Part shown: piece after piece, positions 12,500-24,238 of the stretch | Layout of the letters: each line of letters starts with the position of its first letter | Position numbering within the stretch: the stretch's first letter is position 1 | From: Alnus glutinosa | Taxonomy: Eukaryota; Streptophyta; Magnoliopsida; Fagales; Betulaceae | Assembly: GCF_958979055.1 (NCBI RefSeq) | Contig: NC_084893.1 | Span: 27,979,487-28,043,486 of the forward strand | Length of the DNA: 64,000 nucleotides | Reading direction: 5' to 3' | Notes under the pieces: generated by a model | What the model saw: the letters and a program-made list of their open reading frames with translations, nothing else | Told to the model about the DNA's origin: nothing | The model's database searches: none | Translations under genes and position numbers: made by a program

Positions 12500-15400
12500 A
12501 TATCTAGCTTATCCAAGTTTGTATGCCAATAAGGCCAGGTCGCACTGGTTGTGTAGCTTATAAAGTACTCTCAACCACGTACAGCAGCTGAATAAGCCTT
12601 ATCTTTCTACTCTTTTCTTCATGTTTCTGGTTTTTCATGTATTACAATGTGCTTAATTGAACTTGAAGGTGTGAAATCCACACTATGGTGTGTCTCTCTA
12701 CCTATTATCTCAATCGATCACCCGATGACTGATTCAAGAAATGAATTTAAAAAAGAAAATCATAGTTTAAGAAATATAACGAATTGGTCGGCGAGGAAAG
12801 TAGTAGTTATAAATAATTTCCTGCTCAACATTGGGATTTCTTTAATCATTAATTACCCATGCACGCATGCAGTTAAAGCGTAGTAAATTGCATGTGGATT
12901 CCTGACTACATCACCACTCATAGTGGTGGAGCTAAATCTTGATCATGTAAGAGCGGGACTAATAATTAAATAATATAAAATAGTATTATATATATTTTAA
13001 TACGGTTTATCTAAAAGCCAACATGAATATTATTTTATTCCAAACTCCCCCCCCCAAAAAAAAAAAAAAAAAAAAGGTATCGGAGGTCCAATTAATGTCT
13101 TTCAATATTTTGGAGTTATTTTTTTCTTTGCAGGTAACATCTAATACATTCTTTAATTTGCTTTTCCAAATAAGAGGAGAGTTACTTCAAAATTATTTCT
13201 CAAATTTACAAGTCTAGTCTTTACATTTAAACAAAATATTTTAAAGTTTCTAGTATTTTTCATGTTATAATGGAATCAATTGATATAACATTATTCTTTA
13301 TCGTTCATTAATCAAAATAACAGTTTTAATAATGTTTAAAACCCAATTCAAACTACTCGATCACTTAAAAAATTAAACTTTTTTACATATCAAGTTGGAG
13401 AAGCTTAATTAATAGAGTTCTTAATTGATATATAAATATTCCAAGTAAGATGTGCAAATATTCCAATTACAGATCTTAATTTTATCTATTTGAAAGTTGA
13501 GATTTCAATGTAAAAAAAATTGGAAAACCTAAAAGGAAAGGATCAGAATTTCTCTTAAAAGTACTTTTTTTTTTTTTTAGTTTTTTTTTCCCCACATTTC
13601 TTCATTTCTTTCGTTGTTCAGTTGTTGTATAGCAATCCAAATATAAAGTCGATCATTTTCACCATAAAATTGATATGTTTTATTTTCTTTTTCTCTAAAT
13701 TCAAGTCCTTACTTTTGGGAATAACGTGATATATCAATTATTTACCAGCAATGGGATTGTTAGTGATAAATATAATCGTAGCTGCTTTTGAATAAATATG
13801 TGCTATATAATTCATGCTTTTCTTGACAAATGCATGGGTGGACGAGTCACGTTTTCTCTAGCTACATATATATATATATATATGTTTTGTAGAAAAAACA
13901 AATCAGTGAACGCTGGCACGCATAAACCGATCGACATCAGCGACGTGTCACCCCCATGTCTGACACATCAGTCTTTGGTTCAATAATGTCAACGTAGCAC
14001 TGGAGCAATGATAGGCCCAGGCTGCCCAGCAGTAAGTGGGAAGAAAGATGTCATGGTCGACGTAGATTTTTTTGGTACAACGATCGATCTACAGGTGTTC
14101 AATTTATATTTTTGCTTGAGACTTCACGTGCGATTCGGCTCTTTAAATAAAGTTTTTGTTTGAGATAGAGTTCACGATCCAGTAGGTTCAATAACAAAAC
14201 TTCTTTTCAATAAAAATAAAAAACACCGTTTAATTTAAAATGTTTTTATCAAAAGAATTAATTACCATGTTTTTCATAATTAAGTAAACATATGTAGGAA
14301 TATTGGGGTTGATCAGTTTTAACTTCTAAATCTGATCAACTAACTCTATAATTATTTCCAAATTTTCGTTCATCGTGTGAAGCAGACATATATTGTGGAT
14401 TTTGGATATATTCTACCATACCATACAAATGTTTAATATATATATATATTATAAACATTTGTATGGCCGGTATTGTCATGAGCACATTGGGACGTGTCTA
14501 AACAGTAAGTGTATATATTATTTTCCTATTTCGCTTTCCCATTTCTTCAAATTTTAAATGAAAGAGAGAGAAGGCTAACATATATACATTTTTTTAATTT
14601 TTTTTTGGAAATGTAATGATAACATATATCCATTCAATATTTCAATAATTATGTTTCTTCATAAATGATATGTTTTCTAATAGCACAAGTAGTAGTCTCT
14701 CTATATTGGTTCCCTTATCTATATATAGGAAAATTTTTACAAAAACTCACAAAAATTACCGTACTCCAAATTTTCATTTTTTTGGTTGGGTTGGGTACTT
14801 GGGTAATATTGTAGCTTCCCAATCACTTTTTTTAATGAAAAAAATCCGTTTTTAAGTCTCTCTGTCCTTCACGGCAAGGCTCTCTCTCCTCTCTCCTCTC
14901 CCATCTCCCACTTTCTTCTTCTTCTTTCTTTTGCTACCGAGGGGAGCAAGCCATGAAACTCCAATAGATTGAACAAAAGCCATTCTTGAACAACGGCTAT
15001 AGCACTAGCTCATTCCCTTTCTTCTTGCGCACCCTAAAAATTCAAGTCATAAACACTGAAAGAAAAGATCAAGTCATAAACACCCCAAAAATTCAACCCA
15101 AAGAAAATCAGCATTAAACAACCCAATAACATCAACAACGTAGACAGTTTCGAGAAAGAGAGTTGAGAAAAGAAAAAAGGATGAACCGAATAACACCAAC
15201 ACTTGCATACATACTCTGATCCCCTAAATTCAAGAAGACCCAAAACCATAACCAAAGGCTTTATAAATGTTCACTCTGCGGTTGGTGTCAAAGAGGAAGT
15301 GACAAAGACGAAGAAAATTTACAAAGAAAAAAAGAGAAAGAGACGAAGACAGAGATGAGAGAGAGAAGTTAGAAGGAGGGAGACGATGGAGAGAGAGATT

Positions 15401-15570
15401 GTGAGAAAAGAAAAGAAATAATAAAGAAAGAAACAAGTAAAAGTAAAAATAATATTTTAATTGTTTAAGGTAAAATTAAGGGAAGTTATTGTGGAGTGTT
15501 TTTAGATAGAGAACCAAAAAAAAGTTTTATTCCTTAAATTTAGGAAAAATGGTTGGGTATCTGTTACTAG
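12500..15570. other. Intergenic DNA downstream of G1
   Basis: From 12650 to about 13990 it shares blocks with the DNA downstream of G2 (for example the CACTATGGTGT segment, and GTGAACGCTGGCA at about 13907 and 22934). It contains homopolymer runs near 13050 and 13565. The tract 14860-15440 is purine/pyrimidine biased with CTCTCTC and GAGAGAG runs; it may be a captured untranslated region, but no reading frame supports a gene. Confidence 0.5.
14420..14466. repeat. Near-perfect short hairpin
   Basis: Arms CCATACAAATGTTTA and TAAACATTTGTATGG surround an AT-only core that is itself self-complementary. It could fold as a single stem of about 20 bp. Its role is unknown. Confidence 0.6.
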
Positions 15571-15574
15571 TTCT

Positions 15575-16112
15575 CTAAGTCCTTAAGATTATTTCAGCAT
15601 CCTGTTTCAACTTGCCCCCTTTTGAGCAAGTGCGTTGGAATATTTTGGTAAGAAAACAAATTGGACAAAGAATAATTGAATTCACACTAAATATGCAGAG
15701 GATTATATACCATTGACTTCTTGTTGCAGAAGCCACGTCAGCTTTGGGAGCCGTTATATTTAGTAGAGAGCTAATTTGGGCTACAATGGGTAGAGTTAGA
15801 CCTAGGTGACACTCTCCAAGTGGTACATGCACTGCAAAAACTAAGATGATAGGAAGTGGAGCATATACAACCATCTAATTGTGGATGCTAGAGGGGTCTT
15901 AAGATATCTGTAACAGTGGAAGGTCAATCATGTTAGATGAAACATAAATGGAGCGGCTCACTATCTTGTGGAAGAAGCGCTTTCTCTTAACGAGGAACAT
16001 GTTCTTCTTGAAGAAGTTTCTCATTGTATTTTTTATTTTATCTTTATTGAGCGATGTGCTTAAGTTAATCCACTAATAAAAGCTATGCTTGACTACTTTA
16101 AAAAAAAATTGC
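15575..16112 (+). pseudogene. LINE-like or retro-derived RNase H domain remnant with A-rich tail
   Basis: Near the 3' end one frame reads INGAAHYLVEEALSLNEEHV followed by LLEEVSHCIFYFIFIERCA and a stop. This matches the C-terminal pattern of plant non-LTR RNase H-like domains (NxAAHxLA..AL....VWLEEVPxCI). Upstream, TAEATSALGAVIFSRELIWA fits the start of the same domain. Stops and frame changes interrupt the rest. An A-run follows shortly after at 16102-16110, as expected for a reverse-transcribed insert. Confidence 0.6.
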
Positions 16113-16353
16113 TAACAAAGCAATAGTAATAAATTTTTTAATGGAAAAAATATATATACCTCTCTCAAACTAACCCAATTTATAGTATCTCACACGAACT
16201 AAAGATTGCATCAATGCCCTCCTCCCCAATCTACAAAAAATTTGCGATGTACCCCTTTTGTTGCGCAAAAAAGAAAAAATGACCTTTAAAATTTTTCAAT
16301 AAGACAAAAATATTCCTGTAAATTCATAAAAAAAGGAAAAGAAAAGAAAAACT

Positions 16354-16399
<46 letters not shown>

Positions 16400-16403
<4 letters not shown>

Positions 16404-17100
16404 TGGTGGAAGAGGGGGTGACTCTTAGCCAAATGGAGGTGGCTTGGCCACCCGCTTTAGCCAAATGGAGGATATGGTTCGACTACCCCTTTCAGTCATA
16501 TCTAGAAGTGATTAAACCACCCCCTGCTTATTAAAGGTGATTCGACAACCCCTCACCCTTTTCTTTTTTTTTTTTCTTTTTTTTTTTTTTAATTAATTAA
16601 TTAATTTTTTATTTTTAGGACATTTGGGAGTGGTTGAACCACATCTTTCGGCCATATCTTAACGTAACCGAACCACTTTCATGGCTATTGGAGGTGGTTT
16701 GTCCACCCTTACAATTATGAGAAATGCTAGACATCCCAACACTTTTTTTTCCAGAATTTGGTTCCAAACTGATATGTCACAATCCTATGAGATTGTGGTT
16801 CCCAAAATGATAGATCTCATGGGATTGTGACACATTAGTTTGGAACTAAATTTTGAAAACAAGTGTTTGGATGCTTAGCATTCCTCTACAATTATTATTA
16901 TCGTTATTTTTGGCCATTGTCATTAGGGATGATTCAACTACTCCCTCAATTTTTTTTTTTTTGGACATTTGGGAGTGGTTCGATCACATCCTTCGCCCAT
17001 ATTTGAGGGCGACCGAACTACTCTTATGACTAGTGGAAGTGGTTTGTCCACCCTTACAATTATTATTATTGTTATTTTTGGCCATTTGAGGATGGTTCAT
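16400..17100. repeat. Degenerate tandem repeat around GGTTCGACCACC motifs
   Basis: Repeated blocks with GGACATTTGGGAGTGGTT, CATATTTGAGG/CATATCTTAACG, ACCGAACCAC and GGTGGTTTGTCCACCC occur about three times between 16400 and 17100, preceded by a long T run at 16360-16396. The MITE at 16719-16886 sits inside one block. No coding frame is supported. Confidence 0.6.
16719..16886. mobile_element. Palindromic Mutator-like MITE, 168 bp
   Basis: The element begins GAGAAATGCTAGACATCCCA and ends with the matching inverse (TGGATGCTTAGCATTCCTC). Most of it is one long inverted repeat. It is flanked by an exact 9-bp duplication TACAATTAT (16710-16718 and 16887-16895), typical of Mutator-like elements. 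An uninserted copy of the target lies at about 17041-17080 (CCCTTACAATTATTATTATT). Confidence 0.85.
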
Positions 17101-17302
17101 CCATTGGCATGCATAAGTACATGTAGACTATTCAAGATCATAGCTAGGTCGATTTTATACTTAAAAACATTATTCATCATGTGATTATTTATCATGTGAT
17201 TATAGTCATATTTCTCTTTCAGAGATTGTAAAGATATACCAGGTTGTAAAATAAAAATCCCTACTCGGGATTGATTGGCCTTGCCCAATTTCTACTTAGA
17301 GG

Positions 17303-17462
17303 CGATGTTAAAAGTCTCTTTTGTGTCCTTCAAAAAATGAGATGACTTTTAAAATTATTATTTGATCAAAATTCAATAATAATTAATCACATGTCTAATG
17401 GTGATTTTAAAAGTCAAATCATTTTTGAAGGGATATAAGAGAGACTTTTAGCATTATTCGAG
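17303..17462. mobile_element. Palindromic MITE with TTAAAAGTCTC arms
   Basis: GATGTTAAAAGTCTCTTTTG on the left is mirrored by AGAGACTTTTAGCATTATTC on the right. The interior ATGACTTTTAAAATTATTA is likewise mirrored. Comparison with 9801-9825 (ACTTAGAGGAGTTTA) shows that it interrupts that sequence. Exact ends and target duplication are not resolved. Confidence 0.6.
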
Positions 17463-17469
17463 GAGTTTA

Positions 17470-18510
17470 TGACTAGCCTATAAATCCTTTAATAAGTTGC
17501 AATCATAGAGTTAGAAAAAGCTGATAAAAAATGATCATTGATCAGCTTTAAGAGTTTATTAGACTGATCTAAACCGAGAAAGTAAATGTATTAAACGCAG
17601 GTTATGCAACCTAAAGCCATTATATATATATATATAAACAAGATGATAATTAGAACATAAAGCTAGCTCGAATATAATTAGCTTAGAATTTTGTGAAAAT
17701 TGCACTCTATATTAGTATACTAATATATTTTAACATACTTATGAATAGATACAAAGAAGGAATTGCTAAATTAAATATAGATGTATTCATAAGGTAGATC
17801 GAACTTCCTGAATTATATTATTATTATATTTTATTCTAGCAATATTAATCATGTTATTGGCCATGAATCGGAGAAGTGGGAAACAACTTTCCAGCCCAAC
17901 ATGCAATCCTCAACTTTTATGGATGCTCTCTGGTCATCATTCTACTCTTGAAAGTGGGGACTAATTAAGCCAATGTCAGAGGTTGCTTCTAACACTGAAA
18001 GGCACCAGAGCCAGTGATCAATTTCACGATCAATAATATCATTATGAATTTAAGTGAAGAAATTAAGGACTTGAAATCATTTAACATTTTGGTTCCCATT
18101 TTCTCATGGTTACTACTTACTAGTATATATAACACTACTAATTACTAATTACTATTATACTTACTAATGCCAAAAAAGAAAAAAAGAAAAAAACTAGAGC
18201 ACATACTATACAATAGTGACTATAGTATATAGTATGTAACTACTGACTAGTTAATATATAAGCACTAGCTAGTAATCCTATCATATGTTATATATTTACA
18301 TTTTGCATAGGATAATTACTTTTAAGTACATAATTATAGACTATAGTTAATATGTAAGGATAAATAACTAGGTTATATGTTATATATTTAATTAGTTATA
18401 AAGATTAACATGCTTAGATTATTACTTATACGATATATTATACATACTTAGTAGTATGTAAATATATAACTACAGCATATAGTGTATAATTAATAATCTT
18501 ATATTTATGT
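17470..18510. other. AT-rich intergenic DNA
   Basis: Contains an inverted copy of the AGCAATTCCTTCTTTG repeat (around 17740-17800) and, from 18110 to 18500, many short repeats of TACTAATTACTA, TATAGTATAT and GTTATATATTTA. No gene seen. Confidence 0.5.
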
Positions 18511-18897
18511 AGGATGTAAGTCAAATGCTGCAATCCAAGTAATGAAGAGCTTATCTCACCTGTTAGCTGAGGTTCCATGATTCCATAGGAAACCTTTCCT
18601 CGGAGGTCAAGCTTGGCAACATGACCCATTGGGTTGCTGCATTCAATTCCTTTCCATTTGCAGCAATCTTCGTGACTGCCCGAAGAAGACAACATATGGC
18701 AATAATCTTCAAGGCGCACCTTGTTTGAATTTGAGGAGTGCTTGTCTTTCTTCCTCAATGCATGTGACCTCAGAATTACTCAAATTGAAAGCGAAACCAA
18801 CTATAGTTGCGGTACATAGAGCCCAAATAGAAGCAAGAATTCAGCATAAGGGCCTCTCATTCTTTGACCTTCAATCTCTTTGGGAGGGTGGTGGATA
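18511..18897 (-). pseudogene. LRR receptor-like protein, 5' fragment
   Basis: The minus strand encodes a hydrophobic leader (ILASIWALCTATIVGFAFNL), then SNSEVTCIEEERQALLKFKQ. After a one-base frame change it continues LEDYCHMLSSSGSHEDCCKW, KGIECSNPMGHVAKLDLRG and LTGEISSSLLGLQHLTY. This is the leader plus LRRNT cap (CIEEERQALLKFKQ... DCCKWxGxxCSNxTGHVxxLDL) of disease-resistance type receptor-like proteins, ending within the first leucine-rich repeat. The frameshift at about 18713-18722, the lack of the remaining repeats and the missing membrane segment make it a pseudogene. Confidence 0.85.
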
Positions 18898-19076
18898 AGA
18901 GATAAACAAGTTTGCATTGAGTAGATGCCACTGCTGGGCATCTATATTTAATTTAGCGATTCCTTCTTTGTATCTATTCATAAGCATGTTAAAATATTAA
19001 TTTAAATAATTAAATTTATTTTTTTCTATCCGCTTAAGCTTTTGGATAGATGTTAATTTAATATGGAGTTAAAATA

Positions 19077-19314
19077 TTAATTAAATGATCAAATTCATAA
19101 TTTCTTATCAGTTTAAGTTTTTAGGATAAATGATAATTTAACATGGTATTAGAGTAAATGTCTTGATTTCGAACATTGCCTTCCCATTTCGATTAAAATA
19201 GTTCACGTGTTGTCTAGTCCCACACGTGATAGAGAGTGTTAAAGTATTAATTAAATGATTAAATATATAATTCCTATCAACTTAAGCTTTTGGAACAAGT
19301 GATAATATAATACA
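19077..19314 (+). mobile_element. SMART-like miniature LTR element in a tandem arrangement
   Basis: Related repeats 19077-19143 and 19237-19314 run in the same direction. Each contains TTAATTAAATGAT and the TTTAAG-TTTTRG segment, and each is followed by a primer-binding-like sequence (TGGTATTAGAG at 19144, TGATATCAGAGC at 19315). A third partial repeat ends at about 19075. This is the family of the 1445-1732 element, in the other orientation and more decayed. Confidence 0.6.
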
Positions 19315-19413
19315 TGATATCAGAGCTGAATTCTTGAGTTTGAACCTTAACGTACTCTATAGTTTTTTCCCCATATACGTTTCTATCAACTTAACTTTAG
19401 ACTACCATAGTAA

Positions 19414-19729
19414 GGGTGCGTTTGGGATTGCGATTTCATAAACAATAAGTGCGATTTTAAACCAAATCGCAGAATATAGATCGTTTGGGAACTGCGTTTT
19501 TAAAAATTGCGATTTGAAAACGCAGAAAATCTGCTTTTTCAAATCGCAGATAAGATGATGCTTTTTTGAAAACACAGAATTTTAAAAGGTAAATTCGCGA
19601 TTTTAAAGGCTAAACTGTGATTTTGCCAAACGCTTAACTGCGTTTTTAAAAATCACTTTTTTCAAATCGCACATTTTAAAATCGTTATTTTAAATCGCAC
19701 TTTTTGAAATCGCAAACCCAAACGGACCC
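19414..19729. mobile_element. Harbinger-like MITE of the GCGATTT-rich family, copy 2
   Basis: Ends GGGTGCGTTTGGGATTGCGA and (reverse complement) GGGTCCGTTTGGGTTTGCGA are inverted repeats. TAA lies directly outside both ends (19411-19413 and 19730-19732). The interior consists of repeated AAATCGCA-type motifs. It is better preserved than the copy at 9880-10196. Confidence 0.8.
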
Positions 19730-20563
19730 TAAGACTAAAAGCATCATTTGATAAGTCTAATAAACAAAAATATTATATACTACATTTTTATTCTACAATT
19801 AGCAAACAATGCTGATGTTGCAACCAAGTTTTTTATTTTTTATTTTTAAGAGAATTGATCTAAAGGCCGGTGGGAATGGCTACTCAGCAAATCAATTTAT
19901 AGCGGTAGAAACATATTTTCTGGTTTAAATATAATTTTTTATTTTTATAATTTGATAGTGTGTATATATATATATATATATAATTGTTTTTAGAAAAGTT
20001 TTGTTTTTTCCTATTTATAATGTGTTATAAGACGTAATTTTGTGTTTTATGTATTTGATTTATGGAAGACATGGCTTTGGCAACTTGAGATTTCTTATGA
20101 AGAAATTAAGACAAAAACCCACGCATATCATGAGTTATAATTAAGTTAATTATAGAATAATTAAGAGATAAAAATATAATTTATAACATTATTTATTCTT
20201 TTCCGCAAATTCCTAAACATGCAAAGGCTTTCGTAAGGAATGGAGACAAAATAATGTAATATTGATGGGTCCAATATCACTTTTGATAACCACGAACCAC
20301 GGCTTTCAATCTTAGACGGAATTAAACCTTGACTTTGTATAATGACAACATTGTGAGCATCATACAGATCCAATTCCATTTTTTTTGTTCTTTGGGTAAT
20401 GTATCATTTTTTTTTTGCTAAATTAATGAAAAATAAATAAATCTTGACTCGATCCCGGACTCCAATGTTAATTTACTTGGCTCACTGATCCTATCAGTAT
20501 CATCAAAAGAACAAGCAAGCTTTTGGGGCCCTACCTCCCTCCCTACTCTCTCTCAAGACTAGT

Positions 20564-20606
20564 CTATAAGTAGGGAGAGCCACAATGCAGTAAACCATCC
20601 TTCACT
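20564..20606 (+). promoter_or_regulatory. G2 core promoter
   Basis: TATA box CTATAAGTAG from 20564, then GAGAGCCACAATGCAGTAA, the block shared by the family. It lies about 80-120 bp upstream of the ATG, after a CT-rich stretch. Confidence 0.65.
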
Positions 20607-20683
20607 TAATTAGACAGAGAATCATCGATCTTAAGAGTTAATTCGTTCTTCAATCCTAGCTCTTCGTTAACTGTTAACGAAAA

Positions 20684-21431
20684 ATGGGTTACTCCAAGGC
20701 TTTTCTTCTCCTTGGTCTTGTCTTTGCTGTTGTGCTTCTGATCATCTCCTCTGATGTCTCAGCTCGTGAGCTTGCTGAGGCTGCTCAAACCCGTGAGTTT
20801 CTTTACTTTCTTTGAGCACTATTGTTCTAAACATGGTGTTTTAGGCTCGTCTCAAAGGTGTACATCATTAAATTAATGCATTTAAACGCTGTTCGATTGT
20901 ACAACTTTAACTTGTCGTGAAATTATATATGGTCAATAGTGACGTACATTTGTTTTACAAAATTAGGGAACATCATTTTCAAGTGTTTCATGAGGTTTGT
21001 TTAAGAACTTATGTTTTATAAATGCATTCATTTCCATTTTAATTATAGTTTACCTTAGCCATGCATGTACGTTGTGATTTAACTAGCTTCTTCATGAGCT
21101 CAATGTATTTTGTTTATTTATTTTATTTTTTATAGAGGAAAATGTCCAAAGTGACGCTGTGGAGGAGGCCAAGCATGGTGGATATGAACATCATCATGGA
21201 TATGAACATCATCATGGTGGACATGGAGGACATGGTGGTGGACATGGAGGACATGGTGGTGATCATGTCAAAACTGACGCGGTGGAGGAGGCCAAGTATG
21301 ATCATCATGGGGGAGGAGGTCATCATCATGGGGGAGGAGGTCATCATCATGGGGGAGGAGATCATCACGGTCATCCAGGACACGGTGACGCTGGCAAGAC
21401 AGAAACCGAAGCTGAAACCAACAAAAATTAG
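20684..21431 (+). CDS. G2: secreted histidine/glycine-rich protein, two-module form
   Basis: Exon 1 is 20684-20792 and exon 2 is 21136-21431, 134 residues. The intron is 343 bp, GTGAGT to TATAG, phase 1. The leader is MGYSKAFLLLGLVFAVVLLI followed by ISSDVSA. The mature part has module 1 (ENVQSDAVEEAKHGGYEHHH, then GHGG repeats) and module 2 (HVKTDAVEEAKYDHHGG, then GGGHHH repeated), with tail DAGKTETEAETNKN. It is richer in histidine than G1, with HHH clusters that could bind Zn or Cu ions; that is inference. It shares promoter, intron and 3' sequences with G1, so the two are tandem duplicates. Possible polyadenylation signal CCAATAAGG near 21507. Confidence 0.87.
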
Positions 21432-21660
21432 ACAAATCCTTCGTCCTATGCTATATCTCTATGCATGAGTGTCTAAGTAATATGTGGCTTATCTATGTTT
21501 GTATGCCAATAAGGTCGCACTGGTTGTGTAGCTTATAAACTCTCAACCACATGCATGGGAAGCTGTATAAGCTCTATCTTTCTACTTTTTTCATATGTAT
21601 TGTGCTTTTTATCTATTACAATGTGCTTGAATTTGAAGGTGTGAAATCCCCACTATGGTG

Positions 21661-22780
21661 TCAGGATTGAAAGTTCTATTCATATCCTAATCTACAACTC
21701 GAGGGGGTGAATAAGTGTTGATCACAATGATAGTGTAATCTACCACACAACATCCAACCAAAATCATATAAAGCATAGAGTAAATAATTCACAAGATTTT
21801 TTGATTACGAAGTAAAACTTTTTGAAAAACTATTTAAAAGTAAAACATTCTGAGCAGCTAAATTCAATAAATCAATTCACTTATGAAAACCACAATTTAC
21901 AAGCGAACAATATTACAAAACCTTTATAACTATCCTTACTTAATTGTACCGAACAAAAAACATGTTTGTTAATTTTTACCGTAGTAGCTCAAAAACTTTG
22001 GCCGGTACGGTCTTCAATTTGATCTCCTCTCACACTCTGAAATTCCGGTGGGTGAGGGATAATTTTCTATGTGTATGGTTTTTCAAACTACACGAGTGAG
22101 TCTTGTCAAAATTTGAAGCTTCCATCGTGAAGTGATCTCTTGGCTCAACAAAAATAATGGCTTTAGCCCTTGAAAGTCGTGAATAACAAGTTCTTAAATA
22201 CCCCGGGCCAAAACACCAGCTTCTTAGTTCAATTAGAACTCTAAATCATGTAAATTAGCTGACGGCATCCAAACGTATTAATTAGCAAGCTCGTTTAGAC
22301 ATGGCTAGGGTTTCAAGCTTTTAACCTTAGAGGCATCCAGACCTCAATGGAAGCGTTTGCGAGCCGAGGATTCTATTTCAATGTCGCGTCTGGACACATG
22401 CAGATGGATTTGCGAACGAACCATTCTGTGACTTAATCTTTCAAAGTGGCGTCCGGACATGAGCAAATGGATTTGCGAACAAGACTTTCTGGTAGTCCAT
22501 CGAATAGAGCTCGCCTGAACATCTGCGAACAACTTTGCCAATGAAGCACACGTACTGTAAGTCCATTTGATAGAGCTTGTTCGGACATTTGCGAACAACT
22601 TTGCAAACGAGATCTTGTTCACTTGACATTTATGAAGAATTTTGACACTTAACCCTAAGTACAAAACTACGTATCCCACCAAGATATATATACATTCATA
22701 CATTTGTTTTGATTACAAAATAGCTAGGCGAATTAAAAACCTAACAAGAATGTCTTGCATTTCTTTTCCTATTATTTAAT
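21661..22780. mobile_element. About 1.1-kb insertion downstream of G2, type unknown
   Basis: Sequence downstream of G1 (12673-12710) runs straight from CACTATGGTGT to CCTATTATCTCAATCGAT. After G2 the same landmarks are separated by about 1.1 kb, so something was inserted here. The block begins near TCAGGATTGAAAGTTC and contains CTCGAGGGGGTGAATA, a phrase I associate with plant repeats without being able to name the family. I see no clear terminal repeats or proteins. Confidence 0.5.
22330..22630. repeat. Imperfect tandem repeat, unit about 60-65 bp
   Basis: Five divergent units with the core GGACATxTGCGAACAACTTTG / GGACATGAGCAAATGGATTTGCGAAC. The last two are the most alike (CATTTGATAGAGCTTG near 22565). 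It lies inside the 1.1-kb insertion. The open frames on the minus strand reflect the repeat and do not look like a gene. Confidence 0.6.
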
Positions 22781-23656
22781 TTCAATCGATATCCTTTGCC
22801 TATTATTTCAATCCACCCGATCGATGACCGATTCAAGAAATGAATATAAAAGTAGATACAAGAAAAATGTGGCAAGTATATATATATGTATATATATATG
22901 TGCATATATTTTGTGGAAAAACGAGCTGTCAGTGAACGCTGGCATATATAGCCACTGTCATGGGCAACAACTGCCGACAATGGTCACTAGCATTGCTCCA
23001 TAACCAATTAGCCCACGTTTCTTGTATATATATATATATCACTCTTTGACTTTTTATCAACCACACCAAGAAGTTTTGTTAAAATATTAATTTATCATTT
23101 CTATTAATTAGTTTAAGTTTGTAGGATAACCATGGTTTATCATATATATATATATATATGGTATGGAAAGTTAAATTCCTGAATTCGAACATTAACGCTT
23201 TCGTGATTGAACTCAATTTTAATTATTTAAATATGTTATACTTGTTGTACCCATTTGTTGAAAGAGAGGTTGAACCAAACGTATGGAGAAGTACGCACTG
23301 CTAAAATAATAATTTTTAATTAGCTTACAATTTTTGTATCAATACTTATATATATATATTTTAATATAAATTGTAGCTACAAGGTCATATAAATGCATGT
23401 TAAAAATGATTGATACTTCACCATACTTCAAGTGATCAGGCAGCTTAATTTCATATAATATATTAAATTATCCTTTAATTATAAAATTTAAGCTTATATA
23501 TTTAGATCAACAATATTATATTTTTCATTTATTATCGTGTTTCTTACGATTGTGTAACTTAATTAATGGCTAATGCTCACATTTATTCTCAGGATATGAT
23601 GGTGGATTACAACACCAAGATGACATAAGAAGGGACGTATCCATGCAAAGAGTTTA
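22781..23656. other. Intergenic DNA
   Basis: AT-rich, with several (TA)n runs and a solo miniature-LTR relic (23078-23220) with GTTAAAATATTAATTT and GTTTAAGTTTGTAGGAT. No gene supported. Confidence 0.45.
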
Positions 23657-23829
23657 GAGGAACGCTAGAGTATCTCCTGATGTTCTTCTAATGTACATTT
23701 GGAATGGCATAGATATAATTAAAAAATTATATCTATATTCTTTTGGATGGCATAAATGTAATTTTTTAATCAAAAAAATTACATCTATGCCATTGCAGAT
23801 GTACACTAGGAGATGCTCTAGTATTCCTT
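23657..23829. mobile_element. Palindromic Mutator-like MITE, 173 bp
   Basis: The left end GAGGAACGCTAGAGTATCTC is mirrored by GAGATGCTCTAGTATTCCT at the right. The interior (TGGCATAGATATAATT...) also folds back. The flanks AAGAGTTTA (23648-23656) and AAGAGTCTA (23830-23838) match at 8 of 9 bases, the duplication length of Mutator-like elements. Confidence 0.75.
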
Positions 23830-24238
23830 AAGAGTCTAAGAACGAAGAGTACACGTCCAATAGATTTGATCGCAGTTCATCCAATGTAATTTTCAAAGAG
23901 CTAGGGAATCTTTATTGAGGCACAAGTTCATCCAAATCACTCAATGGATAAACCACATGCAAGGGGCCAATGTGCGCAGATCAACGACTAAAAGGATGAG
24001 AAGCTTGACTGACACAATCGATCTCAAATGTATTTTAGTTTTAGTTAACCGTACCACTTATATAATCACTTAGGATTACTATTGTTGTAAAGAGATAAAA
24101 CACCCTACCCCACCCCTCCGGCTGGGCGGCCCCTTCGATCTTAATGATTGGGGCATTATAACCACTTCAAGTGTATGATTTTATTCGGCATCAGAACTAT
24201 ATATCACAATACACACTTCCCTTTTTATGGCTTTCAAT

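Noticed and set aside
22344-22703. Minus-strand frame of 119 codons
   Set aside because: It follows a ~63-bp imperfect tandem repeat inside an insertion and shows no domain; treated as repeat DNA.
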